From: Pseudomonadota bacterium | GTDB lineage: Bacteria > Pseudomonadota > Gammaproteobacteria > Burkholderiales > Nitrosomonadaceae | Assembly: GCA_018240285.1 (NCBI GenBank) | Contig: JAFEGA010000020.1 | Coordinates: 1-64,000 of the forward strand | Length of the DNA stretch: 64,000 bases | Direction of reading: 5' to 3' | In this document: positions 7,895 to 16,419 of the stretch, in pieces | Layout: every line of letters starts with the position of its first letter | Position numbering within the stretch: the stretch's first letter is position 1 | Notes under the pieces: model-generated | Seen by the model: the letters and a program-made list of their open reading frames with translations, nothing else | Databases searched by the model: none | Told to the model about the DNA's origin: nothing | Position numbers and translations under genes: made by a program

Positions 7895-7957
7895 TTTTTG
7901 ATATTCTCTGCCAAAGCTTTTCCGCAAAGTGCGCGCAATGGCAGAGAAATAAAGCCA

Positions 7958-8320
7958 TCAGCGCATATGCGCTTCGCCGAAAGTGGTTTCCCGGTTGAAA
8001 TCATCCCAGATATTGGCTGGTTTCACGAAAGGTGTCGTTGGTACCAGGAATGTCGCAATATCGAATGCTCCACTCAATGAGCGTCCTACGGCATTCGCAA
8101 TTCCGGTCAATAAACCAGCGGTCATGCCATGAATAACGCCATCCCGGTTGCCAACGATGGTGATCGTTTTAGGTATTTCAACCACGCCGGTCACTGCATT
8201 TGCAATGCCATTGCCCAATTTTTCAACCACTTTATCCGGGTATTGATCAGCCAATGCAAGATTTGGCGCTGCCAGAAATAACGCGAGCACGATGAACAAA
8301 GCGCGAATCATTTTCTTCAT
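7958..8320 (-). CDS. Exosortase-system-associated protein, TIGR04073-like
   Basis: This 120-residue exported protein has the signal peptide MKKMIRALFIVLALFLAAPNLALA. The mature part carries the family pattern VEKLGNGIANAVTGVVEIPKTI, then GVIHGMTAGLLTGIANAVGRSLSGAFDIATFLVP and a C-terminal WDDFNRET. A paralogue with the same motif order lies at 51595-51939. The family is found with exosortase/PEP-CTERM systems, which fits the PEP-CTERM gene 840 bases away. The molecular role is unknown. The ATG follows AGGATTTACC. Confidence 0.75.
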   Translation of the reverse strand: MKKMIRALFIVLALFLAAPNLALADQYPDKVVEKLGNGIANAVTGVVEIPKTITIVGNRDGVIHGMTAGLLTGIANAVGRSLSGAFDIATFLVPTTPFVKPANIWDDFNRETTFGEAHMR

Positions 8321-8380
8321 GGTAAATCCTAAAAATAATTAATAGAACCGCTCATTTTACCGAAATGCCAGATTATTTTC

Positions 8381-8902
8381 CTATTTGCCGTTTTGTTTAA
8401 CCGGCTGTTTCAGAATGGTAAGAATTCGCTCAACATCCCGCTCAATACGGCTTGCCGGGATTTCCTGTTTTTCCAGCTCCATTCTGATCCTATAGGCTAT
8501 TTCCAAAGCCAGCAGATCCATCGTATTTTTGTCGCCTTTTTGCAATGCCATCTGATATTCAGTCTGGAACCGGCTGATGGCGGCCATCATGATCTCGTTA
8601 TTAAGATTCAGGCTGGATAACGTGGATTCCAATTCGTATTTCAGATTACCGGGAATTACGGGTTGCGCGACCTGCGGTGCTTGTTCCGGTTGGTAAGGTA
8701 TGTATTTCGGAATTAAAACCGAGATCATGAACAACGTGGTGCCCAATCCCACTGTGACTGCTACGAACTGCCAGAGCTTATATTCCTTTCCGCGCAGTTT
8801 GATTGTGTTAATTCGTTTTACACCAAACCAAGCTTGAATGCCTATTCCTATTAGAAACAAAATGGCGCCAAGTGACATAATGACAGGTACTATCGGATGC
8901 AC
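8381..8902 (-). CDS. Hypothetical protein with two N-terminal membrane segments
   Basis: This 173-residue protein has membrane segments at about 5-27 (VPVIMSLGAILFLIGIGIQAWF) and 44-66 (LWQFVAVTVGLGTTLFMISVLIP). A proline/glutamine linker follows, then a helical, probably soluble domain from about residue 85 with many charged residues (MELEKQEIPASRIERDVERILTILKQ). It may be a small signalling or assembly factor, but no family is recognised. The start at 8902 follows an AGGAG-type sequence. Confidence 0.6.
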   Translation of the reverse strand: MHPIVPVIMSLGAILFLIGIGIQAWFGVKRINTIKLRGKEYKLWQFVAVTVGLGTTLFMISVLIPKYIPYQPEQAPQVAQPVIPGNLKYELESTLSSLNLNNEIMMAAISRFQTEYQMALQKGDKNTMDLLALEIAYRIRMELEKQEIPASRIERDVERILTILKQPVKQNGK

Positions 8903-9164
8903 AGTTATACTCCTATGTTCTTATCGTAACGTTTAGTTGCAGTTCGCAGAAAAATTAAATCTTATTGCCATCTCGAGCCGCTGGTTGTAAGTGAATCAGC
9001 CGGCCAAATTACTGCCTTATTCCAGCCTAATATGATACTGAGTTATTAACCGTTTGGTAAGCCGGGAAATCGTTTTACCTGAGTATTTGTTTATGTTGCT
9101 GACAGTTCGGTTTTTGAGCGCTGAAGATAAAGCTTTGCATGTTTATCGCCAGATGCCGCCTTGT

Positions 9165-9704
9165 CTACCGCGGGGGCGGCGGAGGGGGATTCCCCGGAGG
9201 CGGTGGTGGCGGATTAAAGCTGGATGGTGCTGGAGCAGTGCCGCTGCCGGTAGCCGCCGGTGCACCGCCAGTTATTCTGCCGGATACCGGAACACGATGC
9301 CCTTTGGCATACATGCATTGAATATAACTCATGTCGTAGCGGTGCTGATTGACATATGCCGATGTGCTGGCGGTGCCTGAACCCGCTAACCCGCCTGCAA
9401 GCAGACCAGTACCGGCGCCGATGGCTGCGCCTCCGCCTCCTGCAATTGCGGCGCCTGCCGCAGCGCCCAATCCGGCGCCAACTGCCGCGCTTTGCATACC
9501 GCTCGATTGCGCCGATTGCCGTGGTGTCAGGCCGCCGATTTGTTCATACGCATAGCGGCGGCAATCGTAATCATCATGCCGGAATTGTTCGAAACTTTTG
9601 CCGGAACCCGGCAAACTCATCACGCTGGGACCGGATGGTAAACTGACGCAAGCCGTGAGTATGCAGGTTACTGACGGCACCAACAATTGTCTGGTTATTT
9701 TCAT
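9165..9704 (-). CDS. Glycine-zipper lipoprotein with polyproline tail
   Basis: This 179-residue protein has a lipoprotein signal ending ILTAC (cysteine near residue 19). A DDYDCRRYAYEQIGG segment is followed by a glycine-zipper stretch at about 75-110 (AAVGAGLGAAAGAAIAGGGGAAIG), a pattern that can insert in or lie along membranes. A second conserved block, YDMSYIQCMYAKGHRVP, follows. The C-terminus is low complexity, with two runs of six prolines separated by Gly-Asn. Family members are common in Gram-negative envelopes and similar to OmpA-associated or SlyB-like lipoproteins, but the role is not established. Confidence 0.7.
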   Translation of the reverse strand: MKITRQLLVPSVTCILTACVSLPSGPSVMSLPGSGKSFEQFRHDDYDCRRYAYEQIGGLTPRQSAQSSGMQSAAVGAGLGAAAGAAIAGGGGAAIGAGTGLLAGGLAGSGTASTSAYVNQHRYDMSYIQCMYAKGHRVPVSGRITGGAPAATGSGTAPAPSSFNPPPPPPGNPPPPPPR

Positions 9705-9901
9705 GGTGTTTACTCCATCGTTGCTTTAGAGTTCAAGGCTAATCGCAGCCGGACATCGGGGCAATCCGATTTATGCAGATTGCTATGTTTCTTTTTGCCC
9801 GGCAAGGCATTCAACAATTACCCCTGTCAAAGAGTAGTAGAAAAAAGGTATCATATAGGATGCAAAATTTTAATAGTGATATATTTTAGGAGAAAATAAG
9901 A

Positions 9902-10771
9902 ATGTCGCAAAAACACCCGGTTATCGCCGTTACCGGATCATCAGGCGCAGGTACTTCAACGGTTAAAAACAGCTTTGAACACATTTTCCGCCGCGAGAAA
10001 TTGAAAGCCGCGATCGTTGAAGGCGATAGCTTTCATCGCTATGATCGCGAGTCGATGAAACAAGCCGTGGCCGAGTCGGAAAAAGACGGTGGCCGGGCGA
10101 TCAGTCATTTTGGACCGGAAGCCAATGAATTCGAGAAATTGGAAGCGCTCTTCAAGGAATATGGCGAGAGCGGCAGCGGTCAAACCCGTTTGTATTTGCA
10201 CAATGATGAAGAAGCCAAGCCTTGGCAGCAAAAAGCGGGAACATTCACCCCTTGGTCGCCGATTCCTCCCGGATCGGATTTGCTGTTTTATGAAGGTTTG
10301 CACGGCGGTGCGAAAAGCGATACGGCCGATGTCGCCAAATACGTCGATTTGCTGGTTGGTGTCGTGCCGATTGTGAATCTCGAGTGGATCCAGAAAATAT
10401 ACCGTGATACCAGTGCACGTGGTTATTCCGCGGAAGCCGTTACACACACCATTCTGCGCCGCATGCATGATTACGTGCATTACATCACGCCGCAATTTTC
10501 GCGCACACACATCAATTTCCAGCGCGTGCCCACGGTGGATACCTCCAATCCGTTTATCGCCCGGGAAATTCCGACACTAGACGAAAGTATGGTCGTGATT
10601 CGTTTCAGACACCCTGAAACGACAGATTTTCCATTCCTGCTGCGAATGATTCATGACTCGTTCATGTCTCGCCCCAATACAATCGTTGTACCTGGTGGAA
10701 AAATGGGCATGGCGATTGAATTAATATTGACGCCGCTGATTCTGGATATCGTAGCCAAAAGCAGGGCATAG
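9902..10771 (+). CDS. prk: Phosphoribulokinase, class I
   Basis: This 289-residue enzyme phosphorylates ribulose 5-phosphate to ribulose 1,5-bisphosphate in the Calvin-Benson cycle. The P-loop GSSGAGTST is at about residues 12-20, followed by VEGDSFHRYDR, and by HFGPEANEFEKLEALF, typical of the proteobacterial class I enzyme. FYEGLHGG near residue 128 and the LEWIQKIYRDT helix are also family features. Class I enzymes work as allosteric octamers and lack the redox cysteines of plant enzymes. The presence of this gene points to autotrophic CO2 fixation. No rubisco gene is adjacent. TAGGAGAAAAT precedes the ATG. Confidence 0.93.
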   Translation: MSQKHPVIAVTGSSGAGTSTVKNSFEHIFRREKLKAAIVEGDSFHRYDRESMKQAVAESEKDGGRAISHFGPEANEFEKLEALFKEYGESGSGQTRLYLHNDEEAKPWQQKAGTFTPWSPIPPGSDLLFYEGLHGGAKSDTADVAKYVDLLVGVVPIVNLEWIQKIYRDTSARGYSAEAVTHTILRRMHDYVHYITPQFSRTHINFQRVPTVDTSNPFIAREIPTLDESMVVIRFRHPETTDFPFLLRMIHDSFMSRPNTIVVPGGKMGMAIELILTPLILDIVAKSRA

Positions 10772-10919
10772 CAACACTTGATCAACGATCGATTAATTCA
10801 TGAATCACGATATCATGAGTCAATTCACATATCGGATTCTGAATTGATCGGTGTATTGATCATGTATTTCTCATCATTGGTTTCAGCACAGCCAAGCTTC
10901 CGCGGGCTATGCGGCTTAC

Positions 10920-13121
10920 ATGACTTCTTTATTATCCGATCTCAATCCGCAGCAACTCGAAGCTATCACACTGCCGCATCAATCGGTATTGGTGCTGGCC
11001 GGTGCCGGTAGCGGCAAAACACGCGTTCTGACGACACGCATCGCTTATCTGATCCAATCAGGACAAGTAAGCCCGTACGGCATTCTCGCCGTGACATTTA
11101 CCAACAAGGCTGCGAAAGAGATGCTGACGCGCATTACTGCGATGCTGCCGGTCAATCCGCGCGGTATGTGGATCGGTACGTTCCACGGTTTGTGCCATCG
11201 CATGCTGCGGACGCATTATCAAGACGCCGGTTTGCCGCAAGCGTTCCAGATTCTCGACTCCGCCGATCAATTGGCCTTGATCAAACGCATTCTGAAAGAT
11301 TTATCGGCTGACGAGAAAAAATTCCCGCCGCGCCAAGTGCAATGGTTCATCAATAACGCCAAGGAAGCCGGGTTGCGCGCGGCTTATGTTACCGTGGAAG
11401 ATGCTTACACGCGCCGCTTGCAAGAGTTTTACCAGGCTTATGAGTTGCAATGCCAGAGGGAAGGCGCGGTGGATTTCGCCGAATTGTTGCTGCGTTGCTA
11501 TGAACTGCTGAGCCGAAATGAAGTCCTGTGCCGACATTACCGCGAACGTTTTCAGCATATTCTGGTGGATGAATTCCAGGATACCAATCCGTTGCAATAC
11601 AAATGGCTGAGACTGCTCGCAGGTGCGGGAACACAAAATGCCGCGGCGGTTTTTGCCGTCGGCGATGACGACCAAAGCATTTATGCATTCCGCGGCGCTT
11701 ATACCGGCAACATGCGCGACTTTGAGCATGATTTCGGTATCACCCGGATTATCAAGCTGGAACAGAATTACCGTTCGCACGGTAATATCCTGGATGCGGC
11801 CAACGCTTTGATTGAAAACAACAGTGAGCGGCTGGGAAAAAATCTCTGGACAGCGGAAGGCAAGGGGGAATTGTTGCGCGTTTACAATGCGCCGAACGAT
11901 TTCGATGAAGCCGCTTTTATCGTCGAAGAAGTCAAAACTTTACATGCGGAGGGCGTTGCACTTTCGGAAATGGCGCTGCTCTACCGTTCTAATGCGCAAT
12001 CGCGCGTGCTGGAACATAGTCTGTTCAATGCTGCGCTGCCGTATCGCGTGTATGGCGGTATGCGTTTTTTCGACCGCCAGGAAATCAAACATGCGCTGGC
12101 TTATTTGCGGCTCATTGCCAACCCCGATGATGACAGCGCGCTGCTGCGCGTGATTAATTTTCCAGCGCGTGGTATCGGCGCCCGCAGCCTGGAACAATTG
12201 CAGGAAGACGCCAAAGTACTCGGCGGCAGTCTGTGGAGTGCCGCTGTACATAAGTGCGGCGGTGAATCGGCAGTGCTGCATAAATCGCCGGAGACATTAA
12301 AAGGCATCGCAGCATTCGTACATTTGATTCTGAACATGCAGCAATACTGCCAAACATTACCGCTCCCGCAGATCGTCGAACATATGCTGACAAACAGCGG
12401 CTTGCTGGCACATTACGGTAAGGAGCGCGAGGGCGCGGAAAGGCTGGAGAATTTAAACGAGCTGATCAATGCTGCAACCAGTTTTGTGCATGAAGCGGAG
12501 AACGACAGTCTGGCGGAGTTTCTCGCACATGCTTCGCTCGAGGCGGGCGAGCATCAAGCCGGTAGCGGCCAGGATGCATTGCAATTAATGACAGTGCATG
12601 CCGCCAAAGGACTGGAATTTCACAGCGTTTTCTTGAGCGGTTTGGAAGAAGGGCTATTTCCGCACGAAAACAGCTTGAATGAAATCAATGGTATTGCCGA
12701 AGAAAGACGGCTGATGTACGTGGCCATGACACGCGCACGCCGCCGCTTGTATCTCAGTTTTGCGCAAAGCCGGATGCTACATGGCCAGACTCGCTATAAC
12801 ATCGCATCACGTTTTCTCGATGAAATTCCACCACAATGCTTGAAGTGGTTGCAAGCGGCACCGCGACCGAATCCGCATGCTTATGCGGCTAATAGCAGTG
12901 GGTATAATACCGCAACGACGGCAAGAACTTCATCTTACAGCCCGTCGAAACCGCTGAGCGGAGGATGGCAAATCGGGCAGAATGTGTTACATGCCAAGTT
13001 TGGTGCTGGTGTCATCATTAACTACGAAGGCAGCGGCAGCGATGCGCGTGTTCAGGTTAATTTTGATCAAGTTGGCACGAAGTGGTTGTTGCTCGAATAT
13101 GCAAAATTGACTGCAATTTAG
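10920..13121 (+). CDS. uvrD: DNA helicase II, UvrD/Rep family
   Basis: This 733-residue superfamily 1A 3'-5' helicase acts in mismatch and nucleotide-excision repair. The N-terminus LSDLNPQQLEAITLP is the Q-motif region. Walker A AGAGSGKT lies near residues 27-34, and motif II VDEFQDTN near 216. Motif III is GDDDQSIYAFRGA and motif IV region LEQNYRSH; the C-terminal motif VI is seen as VAMTRARRRLYLSFA. The C-terminal 45 residues (VLHAKFGAGVIINYEG) match the UvrD tail that binds RNA polymerase and UvrB, which favours UvrD over Rep. The gene appears monocistronic. Confidence 0.93.
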   Translation: MTSLLSDLNPQQLEAITLPHQSVLVLAGAGSGKTRVLTTRIAYLIQSGQVSPYGILAVTFTNKAAKEMLTRITAMLPVNPRGMWIGTFHGLCHRMLRTHYQDAGLPQAFQILDSADQLALIKRILKDLSADEKKFPPRQVQWFINNAKEAGLRAAYVTVEDAYTRRLQEFYQAYELQCQREGAVDFAELLLRCYELLSRNEVLCRHYRERFQHILVDEFQDTNPLQYKWLRLLAGAGTQNAAAVFAVGDDDQSIYAFRGAYTGNMRDFEHDFGITRIIKLEQNYRSHGNILDAANALIENNSERLGKNLWTAEGKGELLRVYNAPNDFDEAAFIVEEVKTLHAEGVALSEMALLYRSNAQSRVLEHSLFNAALPYRVYGGMRFFDRQEIKHALAYLRLIANPDDDSALLRVINFPARGIGARSLEQLQEDAKVLGGSLWSAAVHKCGGESAVLHKSPETLKGIAAFVHLILNMQQYCQTLPLPQIVEHMLTNSGLLAHYGKEREGAERLENLNELINAATSFVHEAENDSLAEFLAHASLEAGEHQAGSGQDALQLMTVHAAKGLEFHSVFLSGLEEGLFPHENSLNEINGIAEERRLMYVAMTRARRRLYLSFAQSRMLHGQTRYNIASRFLDEIPPQCLKWLQAAPRPNPHAYAANSSGYNTATTARTSSYSPSKPLSGGWQIGQNVLHAKFGAGVIINYEGSGSDARVQVNFDQVGTKWLLLEYAKLTAI

Positions 13122-13148
13122 CTTGCTTGCCGTATTCAGTATTCAAAT

Positions 13149-14006
13149 TCAACGATTGTTCTGATCCTTGTCTTTTTGCTGATTTTCCGATGAAACCGTT
13201 TCTTGCTTAGCTTCATGCTCGTGCTGTTCGGCACTGGTATCGCTCCAGTTAGCTTTTTGAAAATCCGGTGCGGATTCGTAATTCTTGAAACGAATCGGCT
13301 CCCCCAGAAAAATATCCTTGTAGCTGACGTAAATGGACGCGAAAATGGTGGGAATCAGAACGACTAGGCCGACGCCGTAAGGCATTACGCAAATAATAGC
13401 GAGAATAATGAGAACGAAACCATACAACTGAAACGGAATGAAGTTTCTCAGGCAAGCAAAGAAACTCTTTTGCATCGCAATAACCGGCGGCATGTTATGA
13501 AACACCACTAATAAGGGCGAAAACCAGGAAGCCATCATCAGCGGAATCGATAGTGTCAACGCAATCAGTGAAGCCGTGAGAAAGCTGCTCATAACTCCCA
13601 TCAGCTCGCTTTCGTCGACCCGCTTGCCGTACAGCATCATGTCAGTCATTTGCGTGCCGCCAATCAGCATGACTAGGCCAATAATGAGAACTTGTCCAAC
13701 CAGATAAATGCCGCCGATAGTGATTAATGGCACGGCATTGGTCTTGAAGGCGATAAACAAATGCGGTAACCCAAGCGGTTTGCCTTCTTCCATATCGTGG
13801 CACCCCATCATGACGCCGGCCAGAAATACGGGGGAAATCAAGGTAAAAATAAACTGCCCCACCAACGGGATCAATGATATCGACATCCCGATCAGCAGGA
13901 GAGTGAAGCAAACAAAAAACCAGGCCAATGGCGCTCTCCGGAATAAATAGAATCCGCTTAAGATCCATTGTAATCCTTGTTTTGCGTGAACTTGATGAAT
14001 TTCCAT
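13149..14006 (-). CDS. BPSS1780-family membrane protein
   Basis: This 285-residue protein matches the betaproteobacterial BPSS1780 family: an N-terminal VHAKQGLQWILSGFYLFRRAPLAW segment, then about six membrane spans to residue 245. It ends in a charged, Glu/Gln/Lys-rich cytoplasmic tail (EHEAKQETVSSENQQKDKDQNNR). The function is unknown. It lies 44 bases downstream of thrB on the same strand, so it is probably the last gene of the thrB transcript. Confidence 0.75.
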   Translation of the reverse strand: MEIHQVHAKQGLQWILSGFYLFRRAPLAWFFVCFTLLLIGMSISLIPLVGQFIFTLISPVFLAGVMMGCHDMEEGKPLGLPHLFIAFKTNAVPLITIGGIYLVGQVLIIGLVMLIGGTQMTDMMLYGKRVDESELMGVMSSFLTASLIALTLSIPLMMASWFSPLLVVFHNMPPVIAMQKSFFACLRNFIPFQLYGFVLIILAIICVMPYGVGLVVLIPTIFASIYVSYKDIFLGEPIRFKNYESAPDFQKANWSDTSAEQHEHEAKQETVSSENQQKDKDQNNR

Positions 14007-14050
14007 TAATGCTTCTCCAATTTAATTTCGGTCAGCGGTTTAGCCATGCG

Positions 14051-15001
14051 TTATATCCAGAGCTGCTGCAGTTCTGCTGAATTATTTCGATGGTTTATTA
14101 ATATTTCCCTGAAATGCGCTGGATCCTTGGCATGCGTCAATTCTCCGGGGCGTGGCAAGTGATAGTCATACAAACGGGAAATCCAGAAACGCAATGCGCC
14201 GGCGCGCAGCATGGCGGACCAAGCTTGGTGCTCGGTTGCGGTGAGCGGCCGTACGGCATGATAGGCCGTGATCAGCGCTCGTGTGCGTGGTTCGTCCAGA
14301 ATTCTGTTTTCAGTCATGCACCAATCGTTGACGGTGATCGCTAAGTCATAGAGAAAAGCATCATTGCAAGCGAAATAAAAATCGATGACACCGCCGATGG
14401 CATGGCCGGTAAACAGAATATTGTCACGGAACAAGTCGGCATGGATAACTCCGCCTGGTAATGCGGAAGTTTGTTGCGAGCGTTGAAATTCCAGTTCTGC
14501 CGCAAGCAGCGACTTTTCATCTTCGGATAAAAAGGGTGCTATTTCTGGTGCTCTCGCTTGCCACCAGTTAAGTCCGCGCGGGTTGGCCATGCTTCCAGAA
14601 TACGACCTGCCCGCAACATGCATGCGCGCTAATACTGCGCCAACTTCCGCGCAATGTTCCACCTCCGGATGCATGACGGATTTTCCTGGTAAACAAGTGA
14701 CGATCGTCGCCGGTTTGCCGTTCAATTCACCCAGTAATTTCTGATCTAGCATCGGAATTGGCGCTGGACATGGAATCTGATGTTGGGATAAATGTGCCAT
14801 CAGATTCAAATAATACGGTAGTTCGTCGCAAGTCAATTTCTCAAACAATGTCAGAACAAATTTGCCTTGCGTAGTCGTGACAAAATAATTGGTATTTTCA
14901 ATTCCCGATAAAATACCTTGCAGTTGAATTAATTGACCCAACGCGTAATTTTGCAACCAGGCCGTGAGCTGGCTATCGGTAACGGGTGTAAAAACTGACA
15001 T
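14051..15001 (-). CDS. thrB: Homoserine kinase, ThrB2 (choline-kinase-like)
   Basis: This 316-residue enzyme phosphorylates homoserine for threonine synthesis. It belongs to the aminoglycoside-phosphotransferase-like ThrB type used by beta- and many alphaproteobacteria rather than the GHMP-kinase type. Markers are the N-terminal [27 protein letters not shown], the catalytic [11 protein letters not shown] loop (around residues 188-198) and the metal-binding [12 protein letters not shown] segment. Length is standard. It lies between DUF2782 and BPSS1780 genes on the same strand, a grouping typical of betaproteobacteria. Confidence 0.92.
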   Translation of the reverse strand: MSVFTPVTDSQLTAWLQNYALGQLIQLQGILSGIENTNYFVTTTQGKFVLTLFEKLTCDELPYYLNLMAHLSQHQIPCPAPIPMLDQKLLGELNGKPATIVTCLPGKSVMHPEVEHCAEVGAVLARMHVAGRSYSGSMANPRGLNWWQARAPEIAPFLSEDEKSLLAAELEFQRSQQTSALPGGVIHADLFRDNILFTGHAIGGVIDFYFACNDAFLYDLAITVNDWCMTENRILDEPRTRALITAYHAVRPLTATEHQAWSAMLRAGALRFWISRLYDYHLPRPGELTHAKDPAHFREILINHRNNSAELQQLWI

Positions 15002-15079
15002 GGGTTAGTGGAATAAAAAAGCGGAAATGATCAGACAGTACAATTTCATTACATTACATTCTTGCGCTTTTTATCGGTA

Positions 15080-15484
15080 TTAGAATCTCATGAATTGCCA
15101 CATCGGCGGGCTGACATCAATACCGGCATCACCTGGATGCGTGTGAGCGCCTCGGCTGATATTTTTTTTCAAATAATACGGCGGACCGATACGCGGAATC
15201 ACTTTGATCATCATCAATTCGCCGTTGATACGATGCTCTTCAATGGTGTCTTCGCCGCGCTTAATAATGGTTACTTGCGTTTCCAGTTCGGGATCCGATT
15301 GAATATCCGGCGGTAGCGGCGGAGGATCGGCCAATTCCTTGGGCAACTCGGGAATCTCCGGTAACGGTATCAGATTATCCGGGTGTGCAGGTTTTTTCGC
15401 TTGTTTTGGCTGCTCAGATTGCGCCATGACCGGCACTGCGGAGCTCAGCAGTAGGATAAAAATAAGCGGGTATAAGTGCGTCAT
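15080..15484 (-). CDS. DUF2782 periplasmic protein
   Basis: This 134-residue protein has a cleavable signal peptide (MTHLYPLIFILLLSSAVPVMAQ) and a proline-rich segment (IPLPEIPELPKELADPPPLPPDI). The DUF2782 core follows: DPELETQVTIIKRGEDTIEEHRINGELMMIKVIP, then GPPYYLKK. The domain is small and beta-rich; its function is unknown. Genes of this family sit next to thrB and polA in many betaproteobacteria, as here. A MITE-like element separates it from the upstream LOG gene and may have split an older operon. Confidence 0.8.
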   Translation of the reverse strand: MTHLYPLIFILLLSSAVPVMAQSEQPKQAKKPAHPDNLIPLPEIPELPKELADPPPLPPDIQSDPELETQVTIIKRGEDTIEEHRINGELMMIKVIPRIGPPYYLKKNISRGAHTHPGDAGIDVSPPMWQFMRF

Positions 15485-15540
15485 GTTGGTCCCGGAGGAT
15501 CAGGATAATGCGGTATTTTACCTAAAATCATTGCCGGCGG

Positions 15541-15688
15541 TTAAGGAAACTCTGAAAAACTGCTGCGCTTGGTCATGCTGCGTTGAAATCCAGCTCAAAA
15601 TGCTCATTTACTTCGTGTAAACCGCGCTTTTTCACTGGATTTCGCTTTACCTGGCTTTCGCTCGCGGCCTTTTTCAGAACTTCCTTAA
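15541..15688. mobile_element. MITE-like element, copy 1 (148 bp)
   Basis: The ends are near-perfect inverted repeats: TTAAGGAAACTCTGAAAAA at the left and, on the other strand, TTAAGGAAGTTCTGAAAAA at the right. It has no transposase. The interior is closely similar to a degenerate copy in the opposite orientation at 33984-34120. The right end supplies the TAA stop of the LOG gene (15685-15687). The interior reads as a short peptide (KRNPVKKRGLHEVNEHFE) on the minus strand, probably not a gene. Confidence 0.75.
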
Positions 15689-16404
15689 AGATTGAGTTGA
15701 ATTTCCCGCTCAGCGGCTGTAGGTTCAAATCCGCTGCTCTCATAATATTTGAAAATCGCACTGACGATCTGATCCGGTTCATCGATGATTTGAATTAGTT
15801 GCATATCGTCAGCCGAAATGCACCCTTCGGCGATCAAAGTATTTTGGAACCACTCCAGCAAGCCGCGCCAGAATGACGAATAAACCAGAATGATCGGCAT
15901 TTTGCGGGTTTTGCCCGTTTGCACCAGTGTCAGTGCCTCCATCAATTCATCCAAGGTACCGAACCCGCCGGGGAGCACGACATACGCCGTGGCGAATTTG
16001 ACGAACATATATTTGCGCGCGAAAAAATGCCGGAAAGTTTGGCTGATATCCTGATAAGCATTGCGATGCTGTTCGTGCGGCAATTGAATGTTCAGACCGA
16101 TGCTAGGCGATTTGCCGTAATAGGCGCCTTTGTTGGCGGCTTCCATGATGCCCGGCCCGCCGCCGGAAATGACCGCAAAACCGGCATCGGAGAGCTGCTT
16201 GGCAATTTGCTCGGCTAATTGGTAGTGCGGACTATTGGGGCCGGTGCGCGCGCTGCCGAAAATGCTGACAGCGGGCTGGATGACCTCAAGACGTTCCGTT
16301 CCTTCAACAAACTCTGCCATAATTCCAAATAGACGCCACGATTCTTTTGCCGACCAGGGTTTTTCCATGGATGAATGATTGGCTGGTTTATCTTGAAGGT
16401 TCAT
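15685..16404 (-). CDS. LOG family protein (TIGR00730, lysine decarboxylase-like fold)
   Basis: This 239-residue Rossmann-fold protein has the family motifs SGGGPGIMEAANKGA (near 78) and PGGFGTLDELMEALTLVQTGK (near 143). LOG enzymes hydrolyse nucleoside 5'-monophosphates such as cytokinin ribotides to the free base, and some bacterial members clear AMP-type nucleotides. The start at 16404 lies only 15 bases from the divergent polA start; an internal ATG at 16368 is a possible later start. The stop codon lies inside the terminal repeat of the MITE-like element, so the last few residues may differ from relatives. Confidence 0.85.
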   Translation of the reverse strand: MNLQDKPANHSSMEKPWSAKESWRLFGIMAEFVEGTERLEVIQPAVSIFGSARTGPNSPHYQLAEQIAKQLSDAGFAVISGGGPGIMEAANKGAYYGKSPSIGLNIQLPHEQHRNAYQDISQTFRHFFARKYMFVKFATAYVVLPGGFGTLDELMEALTLVQTGKTRKMPIILVYSSFWRGLLEWFQNTLIAEGCISADDMQLIQIIDEPDQIVSAIFKYYESSGFEPTAAEREIQLNL

Positions 16405-16419
16405 AGGAATTTTATATAA

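Noticed and set aside
15573..15782. Small minus-strand ORF inside the MITE-like element
   Set aside because: It reads through an element whose other copy has stops in the same frame; it also overlaps the LOG gene end.
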